Below, piece after piece: positions 1 through 9,287 of a DNA stretch of 55,386 nucleotides. The stretch comes from Pseudomonadota bacterium (GTDB lineage Bacteria; Myxococcota_A; UBA796; GCA-2862545): assembly GCA_002862545.1 (NCBI GenBank), contig PKDJ01000094.1:1-55386 (forward strand). Reading direction: 5' to 3'. Under the pieces are notes generated by a model, which was not told where the DNA came from, ran no database searches, and saw only the letters and a list, made by a program, of their open reading frames with translations. The position numbers and the translations under genes are program-made. Positions within the stretch are counted from its first letter, which is position 1; every line of letters starts with the position of its first letter.

Positions 1-1
1 G

Positions 2-1843
2 CTGCTGCGAGGCGGGCCTGGCACCAACGAAGCCCTGTCACATGCGCTGCGCCGCGCCGGTTGGTCGTCGGAAGATCTCGACCCAGCCCTGCACGACGCC
101 CTCATCGATCGGGTCCTGGCCGGGTCGAGCGACGGGGACTCCCTCGACAGCGAGGGCCTGCTCGCTGCCGAGCTCTATCGGTGGTCCCCGCTGGGCATCA
201 CCGACGCGCTGGCGCTGGTCGCGGGAACCCCCGACGGCAAGCGGCTGCTCCGAGTCACCTTCTCGGCCATGCCCCCGAGACGGGCCGAGGAGCTCGGCCT
301 GCAGCTCCTCATCCATGCCCTCGCCGATGGTGACTCCAGCGCCGCTCAGTGGCTCGGCGGCGAGCTCACGGGATTCGCACTCGTGAGCGCCGATGAGATG
401 GCCGACCGCCTCGAGAGTGACCATCCCGCGCTCGCGGACTGGTTTCGCCATGAGTTCCGTGTCGTCGGCGAGCGTCGAGAGACACTGTTCTGGGATGACA
501 CCAGCGAAGACACTGTCTACACCGCCGAGGTCGACCTCTCGGACCTTCATCAACAACCCGTGATGCTCGCGGCCTTGCGCCCGCGCTCCGGGGCGAGCCT
601 CCTGGGTCTGGGGCTCGGACTTGCCCGCGCCCTCGCGCACCACCACAAAGACAGCGTCCTCGTCGACCCCACCCGACACACCGTGCGGCTCTTGCCCGAC
701 GGATCGCTCGAGGCCGATGCCAGCACTGGCGAGCCCCCTCCGTCCATCCTTCCGGGGGAATCCCCCTCGCCCGCTCGCGATGTCTACGCCGGCGCCGTGG
801 TCTTGCTCGAGGCACTCCTCGGCCAGGGCTGGCCTCCGAGCGTGCCCGCACACCGCGTGATGCCCTACCTCCGGACGACCGTCAACCTGCTCCCGCCTGC
901 TGCCCTCGCCCCTCTGGAATCCGCTCTCCACATCGACCCGAGCGCACGCCCTCGCGATGGTCTCGCCTGGGTCGCGCAGTGGCAAGCCGCAGCCGTCGCA
1001 GAGGAGAACCGCAGCTACACCAGCGTGGACAGCGATGCACGCTGCCACATCGGCTACGATTCTCACATCGGACGGATGAAGGTCCTGCTCACGCAGACCA
1101 ATCAGGATGCCGTCTTCGTCTCGACGCGCTCGGCGCTGTCAATCGTTCTGGTCTGTGACGGCATCAGCACGGCCAACGCAGGCTCTGGCGATGTGGCATC
1201 CAGCATCGCGTGCCATGTGGTCGCCAACCTCTGGGAGCAGGCCCTCCCCCACCTCTTACGCGCGAGTCAGAGTGAGCGGCGCGCCTTCCTCGACCGGGCG
1301 CTGCGTGCTGCAAACACGGCGGTCTGCGACGCGGCCCTGCGGTTCGCGGGGGGGAACCTCGAGGGCCGGATCCCGATGGGCACGACCATCGTCGTAGCGC
1401 TGGTACACGGAAGTCACGTGACCCTGGCGTGGCTCGGTGACTCGCGCGCCTACCTGGTCGGCCCCTATGGAGCGAGCCTCCTCACGGCTGACGAGAACCA
1501 GGCCGGCGAGCGACTCAGGGCCTGGCACCTTGGCTTCCTCGACAAGTGGGAGCCTGTCGGCTTCGCCCTCGTGGGGTACCTCGGCCACTTCAACGAGCTG
1601 CTGCAGCCCGAGGCACTCCCAGCACACCACACTGCCTTCAACCTGCTGCCTGGCGAGCATCTCGTGCTCTGCTCCGACGGTGTGACCGACTACGCGGCCG
1701 ACACCGCTCCCGAGGTCGCATCGCTCATCGCTGAGGCCGCCCGTCTCGGGGACCCGGACGAGATCGCCCGCGCGCTCGTGGCGCACGCAAACCGTGGAGG
1801 CGGCGGAGACAATGCCTCCGCCGTGGTGGCCAGCCTGGTCTGA
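2..1843 (+). CDS. Pseudokinase-PP2C-type protein phosphatase, 5' end missing
   Basis: The frame is open from the first bases of the window, so the start lies upstream. The C-terminal ~260 residues are a PP2C Ser/Thr phosphatase: VCDGIST, GTTIV, GDSRAYL, LCSDGVTDY and GGGDNASAVV supply the metal-binding Asp/Gly motifs. The part before it resembles the C-lobe of a protein kinase (DVYAGAVVLLEALLG, then HIDPSARPRDGL) but has no visible HRD or DFG, so it looks like a pseudokinase that may regulate or target the phosphatase. The kinase gene directly downstream on the same strand suggests an opposing kinase/phosphatase pair. PP2C activity is well supported by motifs; the pseudokinase reading is inference from two short motifs. 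Confidence 0.85.
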   Translation: MLRGGPGTNEALSHALRRAGWSSEDLDPALHDALIDRVLAGSSDGDSLDSEGLLAAELYRWSPLGITDALALVAGTPDGKRLLRVTFSAMPPRRAEELGLQLLIHALADGDSSAAQWLGGELTGFALVSADEMADRLESDHPALADWFRHEFRVVGERRETLFWDDTSEDTVYTAEVDLSDLHQQPVMLAALRPRSGASLLGLGLGLARALAHHHKDSVLVDPTRHTVRLLPDGSLEADASTGEPPPSILPGESPSPARDVYAGAVVLLEALLGQGWPPSVPAHRVMPYLRTTVNLLPPAALAPLESALHIDPSARPRDGLAWVAQWQAAAVAEENRSYTSVDSDARCHIGYDSHIGRMKVLLTQTNQDAVFVSTRSALSIVLVCDGISTANAGSGDVASSIACHVVANLWEQALPHLLRASQSERRAFLDRALRAANTAVCDAALRFAGGNLEGRIPMGTTIVVALVHGSHVTLAWLGDSRAYLVGPYGASLLTADENQAGERLRAWHLGFLDKWEPVGFALVGYLGHFNELLQPEALPAHHTAFNLLPGEHLVLCSDGVTDYAADTAPEVASLIAEAARLGDPDEIARALVAHANRGGGGDNASAVVASLV

Positions 1844-1896
1844 CCCCGAGTGGTTAGGTGGCTGCCCATGGCAACCCACCCTGTGTATCCAGCCTG

Positions 1897-4800
1897 ATGC
1901 TGCGCGACGTGCCCGAGCGACTCGGAGCATACGTGGTTGGCGAGCCGGTCGGAGCCGGGGCGCAGGCCACCGTGTTCCTCGCCCAGGACCCAGAGGGGCG
2001 AACCGTAGCCCTCAAGGTCAGGCGTGCAGGCGACCCGACGGAAGATCGCCGCTTTCTCCGGGAGTTTGAGTCGATGCGGCTCCTGCGGGTGCCGGGGGTC
2101 GTCGCCGTTCACGAGGCGGGGGTCGACGGTGACCTCCTCTGGTTCTCGATGGACCGAGTGCATGGGCGGCCCTTCCACGAGGCGGTCCTGCAGGAGCCCT
2201 ACCTGCCAGATCGCGTCGATCGAACGATGGCCCTCGGAGCCGCCCTGCTCGACACGCTCGCCGGTCTGCACTCGGCTGGCTTCGCGCACCGCGACATCAA
2301 GCCCTCGAACGTGCTGGTCGACTCCGGGGGCGGGGTGCACGTGCTCGACTTCGGCATCGGAGAGACCGAGAGCGCAGTCGGCAACCTAGGCGCCGCCGAC
2401 TTCGTCATGGGGACCGTCCCCTGGATGGCGCCGGAGCAGCTGGCGAACCTTCCCAGTGACGAGCGAGCCGACCTCTTCGCCGTAGGACTGATGCTGCACG
2501 AGGCCATCGCCGGACCTCGAACGCCACCCACCCACATTCTCGGATGGATCCCACGTATGTGCGTGGAGAGCCTTCCTCCTCTGGCGAGCCTCTACCGAGA
2601 AGTCCCGCTGGGACTGAGTCACCTGATCCAGAAGCTGCTGTCGGTCGACCCGAGCGACCGCCCCTCGGCCCGCAAGGCCGCCGCGATGCTGCGGCGCTTG
2701 TCTGCCGGCCACGAGGTCGTCGAGGCTCCGGAGCCACAGTTCGTCGATCCGGGAACCTGGTGGTCCCCACTCGAGAATGCACTGGGTCAGGGGGTGGAGC
2801 CGGTGCAGATCCTCTCCGGCCCGGCCGGCTCGGGCAGACGACGGATCTGCGAGCAGCTTCAGCGACTCGCACTGCTCGATCAGATCTGGACGTTCCACCT
2901 CCACTGCCGCGTCGACGAGGTGGGCGGGCCAGCCCGAAGACTGCTCGAGCGACTCGTCGCTTGCTTCGAGGGGGCGGCCTTACGCACTCTCCTCGGCGAC
3001 GAGGGTGCCCCGCTGCGGCGGATGTGGCCCCAGATACCGATGCCAGGCTCGCGCCTCGAGGCCGGCGACTTGTCCTCTCGCGACGTTGTGTCTGCCATCG
3101 CGACGGTCCTCGAGCGTCTCTCATCCGAGCGGCCACTACTGTTGGTGTTTCACGATGTAGAGCGGGTCGACCCGCTCACGGCGCGGATGATCCTGGCCCT
3201 CACCGACACGGCGAGCTCACACCTCGGCATCATCCTGTCCGTCGACCCACGCTGGCATCGTCGTCTCTCGAGGGCACTGCTCCGGAAGCTCCAGAGGCGC
3301 AGCAACGTCGGCTACGTCGAGGTCGAACCTCCGACCGCAGAGGCGGCGGCGGCGATTGCCTCCTCGCTCTGCCCAGAGTCCGTGCCTGCACCCGAGCTTG
3401 GCGTTGGTCCACAGCTTGCGGTTGAGGCGGGCCTGCGCGCACTGGCGAGCTGGCGTGGCACGTCCTGGCCTCCAGCCAACCCCGCGCTGTGGCCACTCGT
3501 TGTGCGTGACGCTCCACTGCCGGCGACCGTCTACAGCGCGCTCGTAGGCCGAAGGCGACGCGAGCTACCGTGGGTCGAGCAGGGTCCTCGAGGGGTCGGC
3601 TTGACCTCCGAGACCCCGCGTCGCGCGACGCGCGTGCGCCTGTCTAGCCTCGAGCGGTCATCGACCCTCCTCGCACGGACCTGGGAGCAGTCTCTGCCCG
3701 AGGGCACCCTCCCTGGCGACCTCGCAGCGCTCTGGCTTCTCGCCGACGCCCCAGAGCGGGCTCGCCGACACGCCTTCCTGGCCGCAGTTGCCGCTGACAG
3801 GCTCGGGCGGTTCTCGGAGGCGCGCTCCTGGCTGATGATTCTCGATGCTCACCCCTCCGACGAGCCGGACACCGAACCGTTCACCCTCGCCTGGGTGCGT
3901 GCTCGGGTCGCACTCCGCACCGAGCCAGGGCTCGCTCGTCCAGACCTGGTCGACATTGCAGCCGGTCTGGCCAAGACCCCCAGAGACGAGCGTCGCATTG
4001 CGCTGCTTCGCGCCGAGTACAGCATCCGAAGGGGCGAGGTCCGCGGAGCTCTCGCCCACTGCCTCTCCGTCGCGAGCGCCTTCGCGGCTGCCATGCCTCT
4101 CGAGGCCGCGACGGCCCGACTGGTCGCCGTTCAGTGCCGCTTCGCGCTGGGGCAGGACGCAGAGGCCGAGGCTGATCTCGAGAGAGTGCGACCCCTGATC
4201 GAGCGGCTCGACGACCCTGTGATTCAGGTGCAGCACATCAACGGACGAGCCGAGCTTGCTCGCCGAACGGGCGACCTCACCTGGAGCCAGGCTCTCTGTC
4301 AGCAGGCCATCAAGCTCGCCACTTCGACCGGCTACAGCCGAGGTGCGGGCCACGCTGCCCATCGTCTGGCCCAGGTTCAGCGTCTCCTCGGTCGACGCCG
4401 TCGGGCCGAGCAGACGGCGAGAGCAGCCGGCGATGCATTCAAGGCGACCGGCGATATCGACCTGACGACCGAGAGTGACCTCTTCCTTGCAACACTGTGG
4501 GTCGAGCGTGGCGAAGTGGTGCAGGCCCGACGACTACTGGACCGCGCGATTCGCCTTATTCGCGCCCTACATCTGGACCACCTCCTCCCTAAAGCGATGC
4601 GGGTGGCTCTGCTCTTGGCGACCTACCGTCTCGACAACACTGGCGCCCAGCTGGCGCTCGACACCCTGGCGAGCCTGTCCACGACGGATGACGAGGTACC
4701 CGCCGCGACTGCGCGCTGGTGGCGCGCGCGCGGTGAGTCCGCGCGTGCGAGCGCGGTGAACCCGCCACCCCACGGCAGCTACGGAGCCGTCAGCTGGCAC

Positions 4801-5196
4801 ATCGAGCAGGCGCGTACATCGCTCATGGAGCAGTCACTGGAGCGCGCTACTCATCACGCAGAGCTGGCCCGCGAGGCAGCGGATGCGGCTGGCTACGGAG
4901 AGCTCGTGACAGCGGCCTGCCTGATTCTCGGCGCGGTCGGAACGCGCAGCGAGGCTGACTGGCGTGATGACCTCATGCGAGCCACCGCGAGCACGTCGGT
5001 GGAGCTGGCCCTGGGTGCCCTGGAGCTGGACGCCTGGAGGATGGAGCGGACAGGTGATCCTGCTGCCCACGACCGCTGGCGAACCCTCCGAGCGCGCGCT
5101 CAAGAGCTGGGGGTGCGTCCTGCAGTCCAGGAGGCCGAGGGTTGGCTCGGGCGCGGCCAACAGGTCAGTCCCGACGAACAACCCGCCGAGCCTTGA
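1897..5196 (+). CDS. Ser/Thr protein kinase with AAA-like ATPase and TPR regions
   Basis: A 1099-residue multidomain signalling protein. The N-terminal kinase (about 10-270) has a Gly-rich loop GAGAQATVF, Lys40, catalytic HRD 131-133 followed by IKPSN, DFG 151-153 and an APE-type MAPEQ. A P-loop ATPase-like region follows (GPAGSGRR near 308-315, with Arg where Lys is usual, and a LLLVFHDVE Walker B-like strand). The remaining ~600 residues are Ala/Arg/Leu-rich helices consistent with TPR repeats. This order matches PknK/MalT-like signalling proteins. I chose ATG 1897 because the kinase fold begins just after it; an in-frame GTG at 1858 would add 13 residues. Its 3' end overlaps the convergent phosphatase gene by 32 bp. 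Confidence 0.88.
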   Translation: MLRDVPERLGAYVVGEPVGAGAQATVFLAQDPEGRTVALKVRRAGDPTEDRRFLREFESMRLLRVPGVVAVHEAGVDGDLLWFSMDRVHGRPFHEAVLQEPYLPDRVDRTMALGAALLDTLAGLHSAGFAHRDIKPSNVLVDSGGGVHVLDFGIGETESAVGNLGAADFVMGTVPWMAPEQLANLPSDERADLFAVGLMLHEAIAGPRTPPTHILGWIPRMCVESLPPLASLYREVPLGLSHLIQKLLSVDPSDRPSARKAAAMLRRLSAGHEVVEAPEPQFVDPGTWWSPLENALGQGVEPVQILSGPAGSGRRRICEQLQRLALLDQIWTFHLHCRVDEVGGPARRLLERLVACFEGAALRTLLGDEGAPLRRMWPQIPMPGSRLEAGDLSSRDVVSAIATVLERLSSERPLLLVFHDVERVDPLTARMILALTDTASSHLGIILSVDPRWHRRLSRALLRKLQRRSNVGYVEVEPPTAEAAAAIASSLCPESVPAPELGVGPQLAVEAGLRALASWRGTSWPPANPALWPLVVRDAPLPATVYSALVGRRRRELPWVEQGPRGVGLTSETPRRATRVRLSSLERSSTLLARTWEQSLPEGTLPGDLAALWLLADAPERARRHAFLAAVAADRLGRFSEARSWLMILDAHPSDEPDTEPFTLAWVRARVALRTEPGLARPDLVDIAAGLAKTPRDERRIALLRAEYSIRRGEVRGALAHCLSVASAFAAAMPLEAATARLVAVQCRFALGQDAEAEADLERVRPLIERLDDPVIQVQHINGRAELARRTGDLTWSQALCQQAIKLATSTGYSRGAGHAAHRLAQVQRLLGRRRRAEQTARAAGDAFKATGDIDLTTESDLFLATLWVERGEVVQARRLLDRAIRLIRALHLDHLLPKAMRVALLLATYRLDNTGAQLALDTLASLSTTDDEVPAATARWWRARGESARASAVNPPPHGSYGAVSWHIEQARTSLMEQSLERATHHAELAREAADAAGYGELVTAACLILGAVGTRSEADWRDDLMRATASTSVELALGALELDAWRMERTGDPAAHDRWRTLRARAQELGVRPAVQEAEGWLGRGQQVSPDEQPAEP

Positions 5197-5824
5197 CCGG
5201 CCGGTAGACCGCCTTCGCTGCAACCTGCAGCAGCCGGTCTTCTTCGGCTAACCATCCACTCAGCGCGCCACCGTAGACGCACCCCGTGTCCAGGCCGATG
5301 ACCCACGGCACGCCGTCCCGCTCGACCCTGACCAGTCCGCGTCGTGCATCGTGGCCAAACACCACGCGCCGAGAGCCCCGGTACAGCGAGTGCCAGAGTG
5401 GCGCATCCGACCGCTCTGGCCAGCGCCGCATCGACAGAGCCATCCGCCTCGACGTCCGCTCTAGGTCGCCACTGGGGTGCAGCCCGGCGTGAACGACGGT
5501 CATGCCTGCCACACGACGGAAGACAGGCAAGCTCATGAGCCACTCGCGCCAGCCGAGAGCGCCTGCATCGAGGCGCTCGACGACGGAGCGCGCGTGCCGG
5601 TCGTCCTCGCGCTCGCCTCTCAGACACTGCAGCAGGCGGGCGTCATGATTTCCGAGCACCGCGCTCGCGCTGCTCGACCGCACGGCCTGCCACACGCCAA
5701 CCGGATCAGGGCCCTTGGTGAAGAGATCTCCCACCAAGACCACCCGATCCGCCTGTGCTGCAGCGATCAGCTCTCGCAGCTCGGCTGCGCACCCGTGCAC
5801 ATCTCCGACGAACAGGGTGCGCAA
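5165..5824 (-). CDS. ApaH/PPP-like metallophosphatase
   Basis: A 219-residue calcineurin-like phosphoesterase. It carries the metal-site signatures in order: GDVHG (residues 7-11), GDLFTKGPD, GNHD, then HAGLHP and VFGHDA. This matches the PPP/ApaH group that includes diadenosine tetraphosphatase and bacterial PPP-type protein phosphatases; the exact substrate cannot be read from sequence. The start is a TTG at 5822-5824, with the GDVHG motif only six residues inside, and it begins 9 nt after the stop of the Cys-rich gene, so the two are probably co-transcribed. The convergent kinase gene on the other strand overlaps its 3' end, so a role in reversing kinase signalling is possible but unproven. 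Confidence 0.85.
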   Translation of the reverse strand: MRTLFVGDVHGCAAELRELIAAAQADRVVLVGDLFTKGPDPVGVWQAVRSSSASAVLGNHDARLLQCLRGEREDDRHARSVVERLDAGALGWREWLMSLPVFRRVAGMTVVHAGLHPSGDLERTSRRMALSMRRWPERSDAPLWHSLYRGSRRVVFGHDARRGLVRVERDGVPWVIGLDTGCVYGGALSGWLAEEDRLLQVAAKAVYRPVKARRVVRRD

Positions 5825-5833
5825 TGACGCCGA

Positions 5834-6391
5834 TCAGCGACGCTTGCCGGACTTGCTGCCGCGACCGCCGCCACCGCCACTGGGAGCGGGAGCCGGCGTG
5901 CCTGGACGGGTCTTCCGCTCATCGACGCGACCGGGCGACGGGCGAGGACTCGGCGAGGGCGATGGCTGCTTGGCCTTGTCGCCGCCACGACGCCCACCCT
6001 CACTGCACTGCTTGGCGTCTGCCGCGAGGCACTCGCCCACATCCGAGCAGGCCACCGCAGTGGTGAGCTCGAAGTTGTTGCCCTTGCTGCTGTCGTCTGG
6101 ATCGTTCGGGGCCTTGCAGCAGCACGGCGTGCACTTGCTGTCGTTGACCCAGGTGCCGTTGCGATCGCCGAACTCGTTGTTGCAGGCCGCAGCCCCATCC
6201 GTGAGCTCGAAGCGCTCGACGCCATCGGCGTCCTCGAACTGGCAACACCAGTTCCCGTCGTCATCCTCTTCGTCGTCCTCCGGAACGGGAACGACCACGA
6301 CATCCTTCTCGGGCTCGGCCTCCGTCTCCCCCATGCCGCACATGAAGCCGAAGCCAAACATCACCGAGACCGCAAACACGAGCCGCTTCAC
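5834..6391 (-). CDS. Cys-rich exported protein of unknown function
   Basis: 185 residues with an N-terminal hydrophobic segment (KRLVFAVSVMFGFGFMCG) that looks like a signal peptide; Cys18 is not in a good lipobox. The mature part starts with an acidic stretch (about 22-46), followed by ten cysteines at 49, 50, 70, 87, 90-92, 115, 121 and 129. Two arms share the pattern CC(C), spacer, FELT, short spacer, AC, which suggests an internal duplication stabilised by disulfides. The tail (about 135-185) is a Pro/Ser/Arg/Gly-rich disordered region. I do not recognise the family. It lies between a terminator-like hairpin and the phosphatase gene. Confidence 0.7.
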   Translation of the reverse strand: MKRLVFAVSVMFGFGFMCGMGETEAEPEKDVVVVPVPEDDEEDDDGNWCCQFEDADGVERFELTDGAAACNNEFGDRNGTWVNDSKCTPCCCKAPNDPDDSSKGNNFELTTAVACSDVGECLAADAKQCSEGGRRGGDKAKQPSPSPSPRPSPGRVDERKTRPGTPAPAPSGGGGGRGSKSGKRR

Positions 6392-6476
6392 GCGCCCTCC
6401 TTCCGCTCATCGTACGAGCAAATCGCCACCCTGGTAGTGGACCCACCGGCGAGCGGCAAAACAATCGCCGAGGACG

Positions 6477-6511
6477 GGCCTCCGGTCAAGGGAGAGAAGC
6501 CGCCGGAGGCC
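6477..6511 (-). terminator. Terminator-like hairpin at the end of the HCCA-isomerase gene
   Basis: A perfect 9-bp inverted repeat, GGCCTCCGG at 6477-6485 and CCGGAGGCC at 6503-6511, with a 17-nt loop, spans the stop codon of the gene at 6486. On the minus-strand transcript it is followed some 15 nt later by a short T-rich stretch (TTGTTTTG) rather than an immediate U tract. It may end transcription before the Cys-rich gene or only stabilise the 3' end. Confidence 0.4.
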
Positions 6512-7697
6512 TCCACCCCGTGAGGGCGGCCTGCACGAGTGGGAGCCGGTCTTGTCCCCAGAACAGGTGTTCGTCGTTCACGACGAAGGTAGGCGCACCG
6601 CATGCACCCATCGACAGCGCCCGCTGCGTGTTCTCGCGCAAGGTTGCCTTCGGGCCGGCCTCTGCGGCGCCCTGGACGAGCGCGGCCCCATCGAACCCGG
6701 CCTCGCAGAGCACGGCCTTCACGGTCTCGGGATCTCCGACGTCTCGATTGTCTGCCCAGGCCGCATGGTAGAGGCAGGCCGTCGTCGCCGGCTCCTGGAT
6801 CGCCACCCGCAGCGGCAAGACCGTGCGGAGCGGGAACGAAGAGGGCCAGCGCAGCGGGGCCCCGAGCGCAGCAGCCGTGCGCTGGAGATCGCGCACCACC
6901 CAGGCTCTCTTCGGGTCCGAGAAAGTCGAGATGGGAACGAGAGGCCCCCCAAGCTGCTTAAACAGGGCACCGAGGAGGAAGGGCACCCACTCGATGGTCG
7001 CCCCCGCCGCTCGCGCGACCTCCTCGATCTGAAGACTCGCGAGGTACGAGAACGGACTCGAGAAGTCGTGGAAGAAGGTCACACGACCCCCTCGCCTCCC
7101 GAGATCCTGCCGAGGCTCGGGGGGCAGCCCGAGCGCTACGCGCGCCGCGCTCAGCCGATCGACGCCCCAGAAGAGCTCATCGCCGACCCCCAAGGTCGGA
7201 ACACCAAACACACCCGCTCGCACGGCGTCCTCGGTTCTCGCGAACAGAGCCGCCCGCGCCTCCGGCCTCGTGTGCAGATCCGTGGGCAGACCATGGCTCC
7301 TCGCGACACGCCCCAGAACGGCCGCATCGGTGACGCGCTCTCCCCGTACCCAGTAGGCCTGAAACAGATCGGCAGCGACACCCATCTGCTTCTCCGGCGG
7401 CGCGGCAGCGACCAGGCGCATGGCATCGACGGAGCGCTGCGGGTGAGCGACCGGCCAGTGAATCGCTACCCCTCGTGTGGCCGCCTGCCGCACCGCATCA
7501 TCGCGAATGATCCGCCACTTGGCCGGTGACATGGCATCCATCGGCACCGTCGGCGCGCCGGTCGCCTGGAGCACCCCGCCGAGCAACACGGGCTGCGGTA
7601 CCAGCTCGACACCTGCCTCGGCCGCGAGCGCCTCGACCTGAGTCGACGCAATCCAGGCGAACGGACACACGACATCGAACCAAAACCGAAGCTGCAC
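6486..7697 (-). CDS. Tandem 2-hydroxychromene-2-carboxylate isomerase/DsbA-fold fusion
   Basis: 403 residues comprising two copies of the DsbA-like thioredoxin fold of HCCA isomerases. Copy 1 begins QLRFWFDVVCPFAW and ends near GVFGVPTLGVGDELFWGVDRL. Copy 2 begins VTFFHDFSSPFSYLAS and ends near CGAPTFVVNDEHLFWGQDRL. HCCA isomerases are glutathione-dependent enzymes of aromatic degradation; many homologues have unknown substrates. Copy 2 has the usual Ser-Pro at the active-site turn, while copy 1 has Cys-Pro. Family members are normally about 200 residues, so this is a fused duplication. GTG 7697 is preferred over ATG 7766 because a GGGGAGG lies just upstream and the fold starts immediately after it. 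Confidence 0.85.
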   Translation of the reverse strand: MQLRFWFDVVCPFAWIASTQVEALAAEAGVELVPQPVLLGGVLQATGAPTVPMDAMSPAKWRIIRDDAVRQAATRGVAIHWPVAHPQRSVDAMRLVAAAPPEKQMGVAADLFQAYWVRGERVTDAAVLGRVARSHGLPTDLHTRPEARAALFARTEDAVRAGVFGVPTLGVGDELFWGVDRLSAARVALGLPPEPRQDLGRRGGRVTFFHDFSSPFSYLASLQIEEVARAAGATIEWVPFLLGALFKQLGGPLVPISTFSDPKRAWVVRDLQRTAAALGAPLRWPSSFPLRTVLPLRVAIQEPATTACLYHAAWADNRDVGDPETVKAVLCEAGFDGAALVQGAAEAGPKATLRENTQRALSMGACGAPTFVVNDEHLFWGQDRLPLVQAALTGWRPPAASLP

Positions 7698-7749
7698 GTT
7701 CCCTCCCCTGGGAGCGGTCACGTACCGCCGCCCTGCGACCGCTGGTAGC

Positions 7750-9270
7750 TCAGCTTCCCCCGACATGCCCCGGAGTGAGGTGATGGGACAGGCTGTTGGC
7801 GTAGTAGCGCAACACGCGCTCCGAGCCTGGCATGACCTCTAGGCCCTCACCCGTGGGGGTGACGACGCGCCGCAGCACGCGCCGCCTCACCAGCGAGTAG
7901 CTCGCGGCCAGGTAGATCCTCTCGGCCTCCTCGGCGTCGAGCAATGCGGCATCGAAGTCCGCATGAATCGCGGGCTCTATCGCCCCCTCCCGCTCACTCT
8001 TCACGCTGTCGAAGGCCCGTCCCAGTGCGACGGGGGCCCCCACCGCGCGAAGCTCGCGACAGACGTCAGCGACACGGTGTGTGAGTGCAGCCTCGTCCCC
8101 TGGACCGGGTCGACCGAGCGCAGTCGCGAGAATCGGCACGGGCGTCGCGGGCACCACCTGCCCGATGCGCTCGTTCAGCAGCTCGTGGGCGAGACGCTCG
8201 AGGACGGGTCGACGTGCCTCGTCATCGAGCGTGTGGAGCCGCGCACCTCCTTCGAAGTCCGTCAGCTTCAGGGGCTCCCCGAAGCAGACCGCGGCGTAGC
8301 CAAGCTTGCGGTGGGCCCTCACAGCGACTCCGGCGAGCTTCGCCAAGACCAGCTGCGGCACCCAGAAGCACAGCGCCAGCACATTCACCACACGCTGCAG
8401 GCGCGTCTCGCGCCGCTCGGACTTGTCCCGAGTCAGGATGCGATCTTCGAGCACACGGTCGTAGTTGAGCCCCACGGGCAGGAAGACGATCTCCCGATCC
8501 GGCTGCTCTCGCCGGAGCTGGATCAGGTAGTCGAGCAGCCCGGTGCGAGGGCGACGCAGCGCACCGTCGCGGCTCAGGCCCCCCTCGATGAAGAACCCCG
8601 TCACGGCACCTTCACGGGCCATCAGCTGGAGGAATCGGCGCAGCACCGCATGGTAGAGGGGGTCCTTCTCGCCCCGACGCACGAAGTAGCTCCCGAATGC
8701 CCGGAAGAGAGTGTGCAGCGGCCACACCAGCGCCCACTCGCCGACAGCGTAGGACATGGGCACATGATTCAAGAGTCCATACGCGAGGATGAGTGGGTCC
8801 ATGTTCGCGCGATGGTTGATCACGTAGACCCGCACCGCCCCTGGTGGCACCGCCTTCAGCTGGCGCTCGAAGGCGGCCGGTTCGAAGACCAGCTCAAAGC
8901 AGAAGTCGACGACACGACGACCGAGCGATGCACCGAAGCGGTAGTAGGCCGACAGCGAGAAGAAGGGCGCGATCTCGTCGACATAGGCGTCGACCCGCCG
9001 CCTGAGCTCCTCCGGAGTCTCTTCGGTGGACCGCGCGAGGCGAGCGATGGCCTCCTCGATGTCCGCATCTTGCGCGAGCGCCTCTCGAATCCAGATCCGA
9101 TCGATGAAGCTGGCCGACTCAAGGCGGATTCGATGACGGCGGACGAAGGCGATCGCTCCGTCTCGCAGTACGCGGCGAGCCCGTCGCACCACGAAGCCGC
9201 GCACGAGCTCGTACCCGCACCAGACAGCGAGGACGACACCGATGGTGGCCAAGGAGGGAAGCTCCATCAC
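7750..9270 (-). CDS. PlsB-like glycerol-3-phosphate/lysophospholipid acyltransferase
   Basis: 506 residues with an N-terminal membrane anchor (about 7-27) and the acyltransferase motif series: NHRANMDP (motif I, H-x4-D), SYFVRRG (motif II), FIEGGLSRDG followed by RPRTGLL (motif III) and a VFLPVGLNYDR strand. This places it in the PlsB/PlsC superfamily, closest in pattern to PlsB. The C-terminal ~150 residues are not recognised. It probably transfers an acyl chain from acyl-CoA or acyl-ACP to glycerol-3-phosphate or a related lipid at the inner membrane. The start is either GTG 9270 or the next codon, ATG 9267. It follows the GT-C-like membrane gene by 17 nt, so they are probably one transcript. 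Confidence 0.82.
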   Translation of the reverse strand: MMELPSLATIGVVLAVWCGYELVRGFVVRRARRVLRDGAIAFVRRHRIRLESASFIDRIWIREALAQDADIEEAIARLARSTEETPEELRRRVDAYVDEIAPFFSLSAYYRFGASLGRRVVDFCFELVFEPAAFERQLKAVPPGAVRVYVINHRANMDPLILAYGLLNHVPMSYAVGEWALVWPLHTLFRAFGSYFVRRGEKDPLYHAVLRRFLQLMAREGAVTGFFIEGGLSRDGALRRPRTGLLDYLIQLRREQPDREIVFLPVGLNYDRVLEDRILTRDKSERRETRLQRVVNVLALCFWVPQLVLAKLAGVAVRAHRKLGYAAVCFGEPLKLTDFEGGARLHTLDDEARRPVLERLAHELLNERIGQVVPATPVPILATALGRPGPGDEAALTHRVADVCRELRAVGAPVALGRAFDSVKSEREGAIEPAIHADFDAALLDAEEAERIYLAASYSLVRRRVLRRVVTPTGEGLEVMPGSERVLRYYANSLSHHLTPGHVGGS

Positions 9271-9287
9271 AGGAGGCTACCAGACCC

